64,000 nt of DNA from Pedobacter cryoconitis (GTDB taxonomy: Bacteria > Bacteroidota > Bacteroidia > Sphingobacteriales > Sphingobacteriaceae): positions 5,394,001-5,458,000 of the forward strand of contig NZ_CP014504.1 of assembly GCF_001590605.1 (NCBI RefSeq), in the 5' to 3' direction. Both the position numbers and the translations under genes were made by a program. The notes beneath the pieces are model-generated. The model ran no database searches and was not told the origin of the DNA. It saw only the letters and a program-made list of their open reading frames with translations. Position 1 is the first letter of the stretch. Every line of letters begins with the position of its first letter. Of this stretch, positions 1 to 9,261 are shown one piece after another.

Positions 1-1
1 T

Positions 2-577
2 AATCAGGAGTTAGTCCCTTTTGCGATGAAAGGCGAGGAGCTGGCCTGCGGTTATGGGCATGCAGACAATGTAGCACCTGCTTTATTGGGTGGCTTTGTA
101 CTGGTTAGAAGCTATGAGCCATTGGATGTGATCAGTTTGCCTTTTCCACAGGATATGTGTGCGGCAATTGTTTATCCAGAGGTAGATGTACCGACTAAGG
201 ATGCGCGGCAAATGATCCGTTCTAAAGTTTTATTGAAGGATGCGGTCAAACAATGGGGAAATGTAGCTGGTTTGGTAACGGGCTTGTTTACGAATGACTA
301 TGATTTGATTGGCCGGAGTATGGTGGATGTGCTGGTGGAGCCTACACGGTCTATTCTGATCCCTGATTTTTATAAAATGAGAAGTATAGCGATGGAGATG
401 GGCGCAGTGAGTTTTGGGATTTCCGGTTCGGGGCCTTCTGTTTTCGCGCTGACCAAAGATCAGGACACAGCACATTTAATTACACAGGCACTTCAAAAAC
501 AATTAAAATCCATTCAGATTAACAGTCTTTCATTTGTATCATCGGTGAATAAAAAAGGCCCGGTTATACTTGATTAA
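2..577 (+). CDS. thrB: Homoserine kinase, C-terminal part (5' end outside window)
   Basis: The reading frame is open from the first bases of the window to the TAA at 575-577, so this is the C-terminal part of a longer protein. It carries the GHMP-kinase C-terminal signature (GISGSGPSVFAL, about residues 138-150 of the visible part) and an HADNVAPALLGG segment typical of homoserine kinase. The enzyme phosphorylates L-homoserine with ATP in the cytoplasm, one step before threonine synthase, which starts 11 bp downstream. The gene order fits a thrA-thrB-thrC operon with thrA expected upstream. The identification rests on the motif plus neighbour and is secure; the N-terminal ATP-binding half cannot be judged. 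Confidence 0.93.
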   Translation, partial: NQELVPFAMKGEELACGYGHADNVAPALLGGFVLVRSYEPLDVISLPFPQDMCAAIVYPEVDVPTKDARQMIRSKVLLKDAVKQWGNVAGLVTGLFTNDYDLIGRSMVDVLVEPTRSILIPDFYKMRSIAMEMGAVSFGISGSGPSVFALTKDQDTAHLITQALQKQLKSIQINSLSFVSSVNKKGPVILD

Positions 578-588
578 AAAATGCGAAC

Positions 589-1899
589 ATGAAATTATAC
601 AGTACGAATAACCACGACCTGAAGATAGATTTCCAATCTGCTGTTTTCAATAGTATGCCACAGGATAAAGGCTTATATATGCCTGTGGAAATCCCTGCAC
701 TTGAGCAGGATTTTATTCAGCATCTTGACCGGTACACGCTGCGTGAGATTGCTTATAAAGTGAGCTTTGCTTTGTTACAGGATGATATTCCTGCAAATGA
801 TTTAAAATCAATTATTGACGATGCCATTAATTTTGAAGCCCCTTTACATCCGCTTGATGAAGATACTTATGTGCTGGAATTGTTTCATGGGCCGTCATTG
901 GCTTTTAAAGATTTTGGCGCCAGGTTTATGAGCAGGGTCATGGCTTATTTCCTGAAAGACAATGAGCAATTGCTGGATGTTCTGGTAGCGACTTCCGGAG
1001 ATACGGGTGGTGCAGTAGCGCTGGGCTTTTTAGGCGTGCCGAATACCAGGGTAACGATTTTATATCCCAAGGGTAAAGTGAGTGAGATTCAGGAGTTACA
1101 ATTGTGCAGCAATGGGCAAAATATCCGTGCGATTGAAATAGACGGGACTTTTGATGATTGTCAGCATTTGGTGAAACAGGCTTTTGCTGATGACGAGCTG
1201 AATAGTAAAAGGAGGCTTACTTCTGCAAATTCGATTAACATAGCGCGTTTAATTCCACAAACCTTTTATTATTTTAATGCAGTAGCCCAGCTTTTCAGAA
1301 AAGGTAAAAGAGAAGTGGTCTTTGCGGTGCCCAGCGGTAATTTCGGGAACATCGCTGCGGGTTTATTAGCTTATAAAATGGGCTTGCCTGTTAAACAGTT
1401 CATCGCTGCTACCAATGTGAATGACACGGTTCCGCGCTTTCTGGAAACAGGGGTTTATGAGACCAGGCCTTCAGTACAGACTTATGCAAATGCGATGGAT
1501 GTAGGTGCGCCAAGCAATTGGGTGAGAATTATGGCTTTGTTTAATGAGCAGCGTGAAAGCGTGAAGGAGATGGTAAAGAGCTACCGGTATACCGATGAGC
1601 AGACCGTTCAGGCGATTGCTGATATTTACCGGCAGTTTAATTATGTGGCTTGTCCGCATACGGCTATTGCCTGGCTGGCAATACAGGAGTATCAAAAACA
1701 ACAAGCTCCGGCCGATGATACTTTTGTATTCCTTTCTACAGCACATCCTTGCAAGTTCCCTGATATATTCCCTGCTGAAATTGCGGCAAAGATTGATATT
1801 CCCGAGCAGGTGAATGCACTGAGACAAAAAGAGAAGATAGCTACGGCTATGCCAGTGGATTTTGACGCTTTTAAGGCGTTTTTATTGACGGCTGAATAG
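589..1899 (+). CDS. thrC: Threonine synthase
   Basis: 436 residues, the usual length for the family. This PLP enzyme converts O-phosphohomoserine to threonine. The PLP lysine is in SLAFKDFGARF (about K107), and a phosphate-binding loop ATSGDTGGAVA follows at about residue 135. The ATG at 589 lies 11 bp after the thrB stop, so the two are co-transcribed. The gene ends just before a hairpin arm that is now split from its partner by an insertion sequence (see the IS entry), so its 3' end may differ from that of relatives. Confidence 0.96.
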   Translation: MKLYSTNNHDLKIDFQSAVFNSMPQDKGLYMPVEIPALEQDFIQHLDRYTLREIAYKVSFALLQDDIPANDLKSIIDDAINFEAPLHPLDEDTYVLELFHGPSLAFKDFGARFMSRVMAYFLKDNEQLLDVLVATSGDTGGAVALGFLGVPNTRVTILYPKGKVSEIQELQLCSNGQNIRAIEIDGTFDDCQHLVKQAFADDELNSKRRLTSANSINIARLIPQTFYYFNAVAQLFRKGKREVVFAVPSGNFGNIAAGLLAYKMGLPVKQFIAATNVNDTVPRFLETGVYETRPSVQTYANAMDVGAPSNWVRIMALFNEQRESVKEMVKSYRYTDEQTVQAIADIYRQFNYVACPHTAIAWLAIQEYQKQQAPADDTFVFLSTAHPCKFPDIFPAEIAAKIDIPEQVNALRQKEKIATAMPVDFDAFKAFLLTAE

Positions 1900-1986
1900 G
1901 TTTTCCTGGTAAATTCTGTAAAAAAAAAGCCTGTTTAACTCAAATGAGGGCACTGAAAAAGTAGACATAAAAAGGTCTTCAAACAG

Positions 1987-2036
1987 AAAAGCGGATGGAT
2001 AGCTCTTAAGAGTTGTTTATCCGCTTTCTTTTTTGA
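1987..2036. terminator. Terminator-like hairpin at the left IS end
   Basis: AAAGCGGAT (1988-1996) pairs with ATCCGCTTT (2019-2027) around an inner imperfect palindrome, and is followed by a T-rich run to 2035. It lies inside the IS downstream of the transposase stop. It could end transposase transcripts and also stop thrC read-through entering the element. Confidence 0.6.
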
Positions 2037-2140
2037 GACATTTCATTTTTTTATTTGATAACGAACTTTACGTTCGATATTGAGAACGGGAGCACATTGT
2101 TAGTTTTTACCAGAATATTCGTTGGATTATTATCCTTTTT

Positions 2141-3592
2141 TTAGAATTTGAGGATTCTTTTAAGATTAACCACGAATATCGCAAGTGCACCTTGCATTTT
2201 CATGCTTTCCAGGCCATAGGAGTTCGCTCTGTTATATCCATGAACATTTTTCAATTCACTATTTTTTGCCTCAATTTTATATCTGTGTTTTGATTTCTCC
2301 CTGAAGTACTCGCTTTGTTGGAATATTTCCTGCTCTTTATGCTCATCTGGTTTTATTGCGACCGAGTATGTCCTGCTTTTGGCGCCTGGTTTGTAGCAGC
2401 CGTCCTTTAACGGGCATACTTTGCATTTTTCGATATCAAAATAATAGGTCATTGACTGATTGCTATTATCTACCTTTTTGCCCTGCACCCGTTTGTACAT
2501 AGCCAGGTGCCCTGCAGGGCAGACGAACATATCAGCGTCTTTATTATAATCAAACTTTTCTTCCTCTTTTCTGGTGCCATGGGTAATAGCAGGGTTCATC
2601 CTGGCAACTATCCTTACCTTATTGCCGTTCACATCGCTGAGCTTGAGGTTATTCTTCCCGGAATAGGCTGCATCACCTATGATTGTCTCTACCTCCATTC
2701 CATTGGCCTGGGTCTGGCTCAAAAGTTTTGGTAGTTCAGGACCATCTCCCTTTTCTGCTGAGGTAACAACAGCAGCCGTTATAATGCGCTCCTCTGTCAT
2801 GGCCAAATGAGTTTTGTAACCAAAAAAACTGCTGTCGGCTGTCTTGTGGCCAACCCTGGCATCCATATCTTTAGATATTGCATAATTCTCCCGGGTATCT
2901 TCAACTGTTTCCCTCAATAGGTTTAGTTTCTCCTTTACTGCAGGAATTTCACTTAACGCTTCATCAGACTCGATAAGTTTTTGTAGTTTACTGCAGTATT
3001 CTATTTCCTTTAGGATATCATTTGATTCATTCTTCTCGGGCATCCGGGTTTTGAAATCATCATCCATTGAATAAACTGCTCTTCGCAGCAACTTTGAACG
3101 TTGCCTGAGTACCTCAACAGGTGAGTATGGGTTAGATCTTGAAAGTGAATGTGTAGCATCGACAATAATGGACCTGGATTTAATAATACCTTTTTCCAGA
3201 GCTAAAGAGACGGTTTTTCCAATCAGCAGGTTTAAAAGATCCATGTCCTTAAGACGAAGCTTTCGGAACTTGGTCAGAGAGCTTGGATTTATCACGTCCT
3301 GTTCAGGGAACATCTCTAAGAAATATTTAAAGGACATATCATAACGGGAACGCTCTACAACATCCACATCAGAAATAGTGAATATAGTTTTCAAAAGCAG
3401 GTATTTGAACATGCGCACAGGGCTCTCTGCAAGACGTCCATTATCCCGGCAATACTTTTCTAAAAGCTCATTATAGATAAAGCTGAAATCTATTAACTCA
3501 TTGATCTTGCGAAGAAGGTTGTCTTTGGGAACAATCAGATCGTAGAGCCTGGAAAACTCACTAAATTGGATTTTTTGTTGTTGAAGAAGCAT
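2141..3592 (-). CDS. IS1182-family DDE transposase
   Basis: 483 residues, full length. The N-terminal DUF772-like region (about residues 15-110) has the SSLTKFRKLRL pattern. The catalytic DDE set is visible: D145 in IIVDATHS, D307 in IIGDAAYSG, and a C-terminal glutamate (E441) in the YKIEAKNSELK segment preceding GYNRA. A Cys-rich insert (FVCPAGH, CKVCPLKDGC) lies before the last catalytic residue, as in IS1182 relatives. The protein would cut and join the IS ends. No frame lesion is seen, so it may be functional. Confidence 0.95.
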   Translation of the reverse strand: MLLQQQKIQFSEFSRLYDLIVPKDNLLRKINELIDFSFIYNELLEKYCRDNGRLAESPVRMFKYLLLKTIFTISDVDVVERSRYDMSFKYFLEMFPEQDVINPSSLTKFRKLRLKDMDLLNLLIGKTVSLALEKGIIKSRSIIVDATHSLSRSNPYSPVEVLRQRSKLLRRAVYSMDDDFKTRMPEKNESNDILKEIEYCSKLQKLIESDEALSEIPAVKEKLNLLRETVEDTRENYAISKDMDARVGHKTADSSFFGYKTHLAMTEERIITAAVVTSAEKGDGPELPKLLSQTQANGMEVETIIGDAAYSGKNNLKLSDVNGNKVRIVARMNPAITHGTRKEEEKFDYNKDADMFVCPAGHLAMYKRVQGKKVDNSNQSMTYYFDIEKCKVCPLKDGCYKPGAKSRTYSVAIKPDEHKEQEIFQQSEYFREKSKHRYKIEAKNSELKNVHGYNRANSYGLESMKMQGALAIFVVNLKRILKF

Positions 3593-3627
3593 CTTAAAGG
3601 CAGTTCTAATACACCTTTAAAATACAA

Positions 3628-3663
3628 AAAAGGAGCAGAAAAACTATGCTTTCTACTCCTTTT
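3628..3663. terminator. Hairpin at the right IS end, upstream of the transposase
   Basis: AAAAGGAGCAGAAA (3628-3641) pairs with TTTCTACTCCTTTT (3650-3663) with one mismatch. It sits between the IS end and the transposase ATG. Such placement is known in other IS families to reduce transposase expression from outside transcription; that role here is inferred. Confidence 0.5.
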
Positions 3664-3723
3664 ATCCATTTTTTTCTAAGGGACTTTTTCAGTGCCCTCT
3701 GATTTATGATACAGGCTTTATAA

Positions 3724-4161
3724 TTATTTTATCTTTTTAAACCGCATGATGGCGATATCTCCCATCATAAAATTTAGTATCGTATCTCCTTTGATGGAGT
3801 ATTTATTTACTTTTTTTAAGGTTTCAAAGAAAACCGATTCTCCTTCACCCGGGCAGGCCATTTTTGTAACTGCCATGGGCTGATTGAAGTTAATGGACGT
3901 ATCATCTGCATTCAGCTTTCCGGAGAAAGAGTTACAGCTGCTGTTACCGCTTACCTTTTTATCTGCAAGGTCAAAAATCAGGGTCGGCTTCTGGCCTGGG
4001 TACAAACCGTTAAAAGCAATCCTTGGGCCTGAGATATAATTCAGCTCCCAGGTTCCTCCGAGTTTGGATAAATCTGAACTTGCTTCTACCGTATTCTTTA
4101 AAGCATTACAGGAAGTTAAAGTGCCAATAACTGTAAGTACCATCAATGTCGTCCTTCTCAT
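3724..4161 (-). CDS. META/HslJ-domain lipoprotein
   Basis: 145 residues from the chosen ATG at 4161. This start puts a classic lipoprotein signal at the N-terminus (MRRTTLMVLTVIGTLTSC, lipobox cysteine at 18); an upstream in-frame ATG at 4203 would add 14 residues without a signal. The mature part has the META-domain pattern: LGGTWELNYI, then SGNSSCNSFSGKL, and MAVTKMACPG, with paired cysteines. META (HslJ-like) proteins are envelope proteins of unclear function, some linked to stress or antibiotic tolerance. It is convergent with thrC; the IS lies 24 bp beyond its stop. Confidence 0.85.
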   Translation of the reverse strand: MRRTTLMVLTVIGTLTSCNALKNTVEASSDLSKLGGTWELNYISGPRIAFNGLYPGQKPTLIFDLADKKVSGNSSCNSFSGKLNADDTSINFNQPMAVTKMACPGEGESVFFETLKKVNKYSIKGDTILNFMMGDIAIMRFKKIK

Positions 4162-4235
4162 ATCGTTCTTTGTAGAGAACGAAATATACAAAGAATCTGC
4201 CAAATATTCATCAGGAGCAGAATCTGACCTCTAAA

Positions 4236-5189
4236 TTAGAAAACTGCGCGGGCAATTCTTTTTGTTGGTTCAGGATTACTCATGGTATAAAAATGAAGTA
4301 CTGGAGCGCCAACTTTGATTAACTCTTTGCACTGCTGAATCATCCATTCGATTCCTACCTCTTTTACGTCCTTTTCATTTTTACATTCCTGTATGGCTTC
4401 TGTCAAATCTTCTGGCAGGTCGATATGGAATATTTTCGGTAAACTGATGAGTTGTTTAGAAGAAGTAATCGGTTTAAGTCCGGGAATAATGGGGACATTT
4501 ATCCCATTTGCTCTGCACTGGGCAACAAAATCACAGTATTTAGCATTGTCGAAAAACATCTGGGTCACGATAAATTCTGCGCCCATATCTACTTTTTGCT
4601 TCAGGTATTTGAAGTCAGCTTTTAAGTTTGGTGCTTCAAAATGCTTTTCAGGATAGCCGGCTACACCAATACAGAAATCTGTCTGAAAGGCTGAGTGATC
4701 TTCAAAAAGATATTTTCCGTTATTCATGTCGTTAACCTGGCCTAAAAGATCAGTCGCATAAGCGTGTCCGCCGGGGGTAGGGATAAAGGTCGAATCTGCG
4801 TGTCTTGCGTCTCCACGTAAAACCAGCACGTTATCAATTCCTAAAAACTGAAGGTCAATCAGGGCGTTTTCTGTTTCTTCTTTGGTAAAGCCACCACAAA
4901 TTAAATGCGGAACAGCATCTACTTTGTATTTGTTCATGATCGCAGCACAGATGGCTACGGTACCCGGACGTTTACGGTAAGAAACCTTTTCCAGCAAGCC
5001 GTTGTCATGTTGTTTATAGATATAATCTTCTCTATGGTAGGTCACATCAATAAAGGGTGGGTTAAACTCCATCAAAGGGTCTATGGCATCGTAAATATCT
5101 GTGATGCTTTTTCCTTTAACTGGCGGCAGGAGCTCAAAAGAAAACAAGGTTTTGCCCTTGGCGTTGGTGACGTGGTCGGTGATCTTCAT
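4236..5189 (-). CDS. metF: 5,10-Methylenetetrahydrofolate reductase
   Basis: 317 residues, typical length. It has the MetF TIM-barrel features: SFELLPPVKG near the N-terminus, FIDVTYHRED, the NVLVLRGDA motif (about residue 120) and FIVTQMFFDNAKY (about residue 208). The FAD enzyme makes 5-methyl-THF for the methionine synthase encoded directly upstream. The start lies 18 bp after the metH stop, so the two form an operon driven from the riboswitch upstream of metH. Confidence 0.96.
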   Translation of the reverse strand: MKITDHVTNAKGKTLFSFELLPPVKGKSITDIYDAIDPLMEFNPPFIDVTYHREDYIYKQHDNGLLEKVSYRKRPGTVAICAAIMNKYKVDAVPHLICGGFTKEETENALIDLQFLGIDNVLVLRGDARHADSTFIPTPGGHAYATDLLGQVNDMNNGKYLFEDHSAFQTDFCIGVAGYPEKHFEAPNLKADFKYLKQKVDMGAEFIVTQMFFDNAKYCDFVAQCRANGINVPIIPGLKPITSSKQLISLPKIFHIDLPEDLTEAIQECKNEKDVKEVGIEWMIQQCKELIKVGAPVLHFYTMSNPEPTKRIARAVF

Positions 5190-5207
5190 TTAAGTTTTGT
5201 TGTGAGG

Positions 5208-8200
5208 TTAATAGGCTAAATTCGGACTAAGCCATCTTTCGGTATCTTCAAGTGACATGTTTTTTCTGACTGCGTATTCTTCTACCTGATCTTTGGTTAT
5301 TTTCCCGAGGCCGAAGTATCTGGATTGAGGGTGTGAGAAATAAAATCCGCTGACTGCTGCGGTTGGGTACATCGCGAAGCTTTCTGTTAAGCGCAGCCCG
5401 ATTTTTTGTTCTGCACCCAATAAGTCAAACAGTGTTTCTTTTTCGGTGTGGTCCGGGCATGCAGGGTAACCTGGTGCCGGACGGATACCTGCGTATTCTT
5501 CTTTGATCAGATCTTCGTTAGTCAATTGTTCGTCTTTTGCGTAGCCCCAGTAATCTTTACGGACTAATTCATGCAAGTGTTCAGCAAATGCTTCAGCCAG
5601 CCTGTCCGCCAGTGCTTTTGCCATAATACTGTTGTAATCGTCATAGTTCGCTTCAAATTCAGCCACCATTTCGTCACAGCCAATACCTGTAGTCACTGCG
5701 AAACCGCCAAAATAGTCCTGAACACCATCTTCTTTAGTTGCCACGAAATCTGATAAGGCGTAATAAGGTTCTCCGGCAACTTTCTCCGCTTGCTGACGCA
5801 GGGTATGGATAGTCACGGGGTTGCCATCCACATCTAATACGATATCATCGCCTTTGGCATGTGCCGGCCAGAAACCGATCACTGCTTTAGCGGTCAGTAA
5901 TTTTTCGTCAACGATCTTTTGTAACAGTACACGGGCATCATCGTATAGTTTTTTTGCCTCTACGCCAACTGATTTGTCGTTGAATATTTTTGGATAACTG
6001 CCTCTTAATTCCCAGGTGTGGAAAAAAGGAGTCCAGTCGATATAAGGCACAAGGATTTCCAGCGGGTAATCTTCAAATGTTTTAGTCCCGAGGAATTTAG
6101 GTGCAGGAGCTACAAGGGCAGGGTCAATCGTAAATTTATCGGTCCTTGCTTCTTCAATAGATTTGAAACGTTTATCATTACGTTTATTCAAATGTGCTTC
6201 CCGGGCCTTATCATATTCCTGCCTGATATTATCAATATAACCACCGCGGGTTTCTGCGTTCATCAGGGTACTGCATACGGTCACACTTCTGGAGGCATCC
6301 AGTACGTGAATGGCAGGGCCAGAATAATTTGGCGCTATTTTTACAGCGGCATGTATTCTGGAAGTGGTTGCACCACCAATCAACAGGGGTACGGTAAAGC
6401 CTTCACGTTCCATTTCTTTGGCAAAGTGAACCATTTCATCCAGTGAAGGTGTGATCAGCCCGCTTAAACCAATAATATCTGCGTTGATTTCTTTGGCTTT
6501 TCTGATAATTTCCTGTGCAGGGACCATCACGCCTAAATCGACAATTTCAAAGTTGTTACAGGCCAATACTACGCCTACAATGTTTTTACCAATATCATGA
6601 ACATCGCCTTTTACTGTGGCCAATAAGATTCTGCCTGCCGAAGAGCTTTGGTCACCATCGGGGTTGTCCAGTTTCTCCTGCTCAATAAAGGGAAGCAGGT
6701 AAGCTACGGCTTTCTTCATTACCCTGGCCGATTTTACGACCTGTGGGAGAAACATTTTTCCGGCACCGAATAAGTCACCTACGATATTCATTCCGTCCAT
6801 TAACGGGCCTTCAATCACGTGAATAGGGCGGGCGTATTGTTGCCTTGCTTCTTCTACATCGGCATCCAGGTATTCAATAATACCTTTAACCAAAGAGTGG
6901 GAAAGACGGGATTCTACGGGTGCTTTTCTCCATTCTTCGTCTTTAACGAGTTCTTTTCCTTTAGATTTTACCGTTTCTGCAAAGTCTACCAGGCGTTCTG
7001 TAGCATCTTCCCGGCGGTTTAACAAAACGTCTTCTACGCGTTCCAGTAATTCGGCAGGGATAGCTTCATAAACTTCCAGCATCCCGGAATTCACAATTCC
7101 CATATCCAGTCCGGCTTTAATAGCGTGGAATAAAAAGGCAGAGTGCATGGCCTCACGTACGGTATTGTTTCCTCTGAAAGAGAAAGATATATTGGATACA
7201 CCACCGCTTACTTTCGCATAGGGCAGGTTTTCTTTAATCCAGCGTGCTGCGTTGATAAAATCAACTGCATAGTTATTGTGTTCTTCTAAACCCGTGGCTA
7301 CGGTTAAGATATTCGGGTCGAAAATAATATCTTCTGCCGGGAAGCCAATTTCATCTACCAGGATGTCGTAAGAACGTTTACAGATTTCTTTTCTGCGTTC
7401 AAAGTTATCTGCTTGTCCGTTTTCATCAAAGGCCATCACCACTATCGCTGCACCGTAATTCATAATCTTACGGGCACTTTCACGGAATTTATCTTCTCCT
7501 TCTTTGAGTGAAATGGAATTGACAATCCCTTTTCCCTGTAAACATTTTAAACCGTTTTCAATGACACTCCATTTAGAAGAATCGACCATGATCGGCAGTT
7601 TTGAAATATCAGGTTCTGAAGCAATCAGGTTCAGGAATTTGGTCATTGCGGCTTCAGAGTCCAGCATCCCTTCGTCCATGTTCACGTCAATGACTTGCGC
7701 CCCGCCTTCTACTTGTTGCCTGGCAACGGTGAGTGCGGCTTCGTAGTCACCACTTAAAATTAGCTTGGAGAATTTTGGGGAGCCTGTGATATTGGTTCTT
7801 TCACCAATGTTGACAAACATGCTGTCGGGCGTAATGGTTACAGGTTCCAGTCCGCTCAGGCGAAGGTAACGTGGTATTTCTGGTATTTGTCTTGGGGTAA
7901 TGTTTTTGGCTTTTGCGGCAATGGCTGCAATATGCTCTGGCGTAGTGCCACAACAACCACCCACAATATTGACAAAACCATGCTGAATAAAGTCTGAAAC
8001 CAATGAAGCTGTTTCGTTGGGCATTTCATCATAAGCTCCAAATTCGTTTGGTAAACCTGCATTAGGGTATGCAGATACGTAACAGGGTGCTTTGGCAGAC
8101 AGCTCTTCAATATGGGGCCTCATGTCTTTTGCACCCAGTGCACAGTTAAAGCCGATGCTCAATGGGTTGGCATGAAGGATTGAATTCAGGAAAGCTTCTA

Positions 8201-8867
8201 CAGTTTGACCGGATAGTGTTCTGCCTGATGCGTCTGTAATGGTTCCGGAAATCATAATTTCAATTTTTCGCCCGATAATTTCTTCGTATTTTTTGATAGC
8301 AAAGATTGCTGCCTTCGCATTTAAAGTATCAAAAATGGTCTCAATTAATAACAGGTCTGATCCGCCATCAACCAATCCTCTGATTTGTTTGTAGTAAGCG
8401 TCAACCAGTTCATCAAAGGTTAAGGCTCTGTATCCCGGGTCATTTACATCTGGTGAGATGGACAAGGTACGGTTAGTCGGGCCTACAGCACCTGCAACAA
8501 AGCAAACGCGGTCTGGATTTGCAGCCATGAATTCATTGACTGCTTCTTTGGCTATTTTAGCGCCTTCAAAACTCATTTCATAGTCGAGTTCTTCCATCTT
8601 ATAATCCGCAAGAGAGATTCTTTGCGTACTAAAAGTATTGGTTTCAATGATATCTGTTCCTGCTTTAAGATATTCGGTATGGATAGCTTTAATGATATCA
8701 GGACGGGTAATATTCAGCAGGTCATTATTTCCTTTGACGTCGCATGGATGATTCGCAAAGCGCGCTCCTCTGAAGTCTTCTTCAGTCAGGATATAGCGTT
8801 GGATCATGGTGCCCATTGCGCCATCGATGATTAGTATTCGTTTTTTAAGCTCTTCTCTTATGCTCAT
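5208..8867 (-). CDS. metH: Cobalamin-dependent methionine synthase
   Basis: 1219 residues, full length with all four modules. The homocysteine-binding barrel (about 1-330) has the zinc cysteines in GFNCALG and GGCCGTTP. The methyl-THF pterin-binding domain (about 345-620) contains NIGERTNITGSPKF. The B12 domain (about 640-890) has the cobalt-ligand motif DVHDIGKNIVG (His about 755). The C-terminal SAM-dependent reactivation domain (about 910-1219) has RPAPGYPACPDHTEK. It transfers methyl from 5-methyl-THF to homocysteine through cobalamin. A SAM-I riboswitch precedes it and metF follows. Confidence 0.98.
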   Translation of the reverse strand: MSIREELKKRILIIDGAMGTMIQRYILTEEDFRGARFANHPCDVKGNNDLLNITRPDIIKAIHTEYLKAGTDIIETNTFSTQRISLADYKMEELDYEMSFEGAKIAKEAVNEFMAANPDRVCFVAGAVGPTNRTLSISPDVNDPGYRALTFDELVDAYYKQIRGLVDGGSDLLLIETIFDTLNAKAAIFAIKKYEEIIGRKIEIMISGTITDASGRTLSGQTVEAFLNSILHANPLSIGFNCALGAKDMRPHIEELSAKAPCYVSAYPNAGLPNEFGAYDEMPNETASLVSDFIQHGFVNIVGGCCGTTPEHIAAIAAKAKNITPRQIPEIPRYLRLSGLEPVTITPDSMFVNIGERTNITGSPKFSKLILSGDYEAALTVARQQVEGGAQVIDVNMDEGMLDSEAAMTKFLNLIASEPDISKLPIMVDSSKWSVIENGLKCLQGKGIVNSISLKEGEDKFRESARKIMNYGAAIVVMAFDENGQADNFERRKEICKRSYDILVDEIGFPAEDIIFDPNILTVATGLEEHNNYAVDFINAARWIKENLPYAKVSGGVSNISFSFRGNNTVREAMHSAFLFHAIKAGLDMGIVNSGMLEVYEAIPAELLERVEDVLLNRREDATERLVDFAETVKSKGKELVKDEEWRKAPVESRLSHSLVKGIIEYLDADVEEARQQYARPIHVIEGPLMDGMNIVGDLFGAGKMFLPQVVKSARVMKKAVAYLLPFIEQEKLDNPDGDQSSSAGRILLATVKGDVHDIGKNIVGVVLACNNFEIVDLGVMVPAQEIIRKAKEINADIIGLSGLITPSLDEMVHFAKEMEREGFTVPLLIGGATTSRIHAAVKIAPNYSGPAIHVLDASRSVTVCSTLMNAETRGGYIDNIRQEYDKAREAHLNKRNDKRFKSIEEARTDKFTIDPALVAPAPKFLGTKTFEDYPLEILVPYIDWTPFFHTWELRGSYPKIFNDKSVGVEAKKLYDDARVLLQKIVDEKLLTAKAVIGFWPAHAKGDDIVLDVDGNPVTIHTLRQQAEKVAGEPYYALSDFVATKEDGVQDYFGGFAVTTGIGCDEMVAEFEANYDDYNSIMAKALADRLAEAFAEHLHELVRKDYWGYAKDEQLTNEDLIKEEYAGIRPAPGYPACPDHTEKETLFDLLGAEQKIGLRLTESFAMYPTAAVSGFYFSHPQSRYFGLGKITKDQVEEYAVRKNMSLEDTERWLSPNLAY

Positions 8868-8964
8868 TATCTGTGTTGATGGGTAGCCATTTGTCTGTAT
8901 TCAAGCAACTCATGCGATGCAGTATCTTAAAGACAGAAAATTTTATATAAAGGCCTAATCAGAA

Positions 8965-8978
8965 ATCCGGTGCCGGAT
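8965..8978 (-). terminator. Possible expression-platform hairpin of the riboswitch
   Basis: Downstream of the aptamer on the minus strand the palindrome ATCCGGCACCGGAT is followed by TTTCTGATT. It is short (5-bp stem, 4-nt loop) with a weak T-run. It is a candidate terminator of the SAM switch but could act differently. Confidence 0.35.
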
Positions 8979-8986
8979 CGAATTAA

Positions 8987-9092
8987 CTTATCTTTCAGGA
9001 ATAGCCGAAACTGTTCGAGTAGAATGTAGCACCTTGTAAGCACAGGTTGCTAAGACTTCGTCGGGTCTAATCCCTCCGTCTTTCTTTATAAG
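8987..9092 (-). ncRNA. SAM-I (S-box) riboswitch
   Basis: Read on the minus strand, the region shows the conserved S-box core in order: CTTAT at the 5' side of P1, GACGGAGGGA, then GACCCGACGAAG, GCAACCT, AGGTGCTACATTC, and GAAAGATAAG closing P1. It lies about 120 nt before the metH ATG and would lower metH-metF expression when S-adenosylmethionine is abundant. A short open frame running through this segment is spurious. Confidence 0.88.
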
Positions 9093-9261
9093 CTTAATAC
9101 AAAAATGCAACAAAGAAAAATCATTTCCAAGCAAATAGAGTTTAAAGCATATAAAATTGCAAAAATCAGGCAAATATTGGTATGATACGGAACAATGTTC
9201 TGTGTGGTTAGCGTATTTTTCTAAGGATGTAATTGAGAATAGTATTAAAGATCAGCAAAAA

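Larger units (their letters stand above)
1946..3699 (-). mobile_element. Complete IS1182-family insertion sequence, 1754 bp
   Basis: The terminal inverted repeats match over 17 bp: GAGGGCACTGAAAAAGT at 1946-1962 and its exact reverse complement at 3683-3699. One transposase gene fills the element. No clear target duplication is visible (AAAT on the left, TGAT on the right). Each end carries a strong internal hairpin. Intact ends and an open transposase frame suggest a recent and possibly active copy. Confidence 0.9.
1926..3719. terminator. Bidirectional terminator hairpin split by an insertion sequence
   Basis: The arms AAAGCCTGT (1926-1934) and ACAGGCTTT (3711-3719) are exact reverse complements. 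Without the 1754-bp IS they would form a 9-bp stem with a loop of about 22 nt. A-runs lie on the outer left side and a T-rich stretch on the outer right. The hairpin would have sat between convergent thrC (+) and the META lipoprotein gene (-). The IS lies in the loop. Confidence 0.65.

Noticed and set aside
1946..3699. Larger composite transposon or genomic island around the IS
   Set aside because: Only one IS copy is present and the flanking genes are ordinary core genes.
8988..9173. Open frame of 61 codons on the minus strand upstream of metH
   Set aside because: It runs through the conserved SAM-I aptamer and has no protein-like features; the RNA reading explains the sequence.
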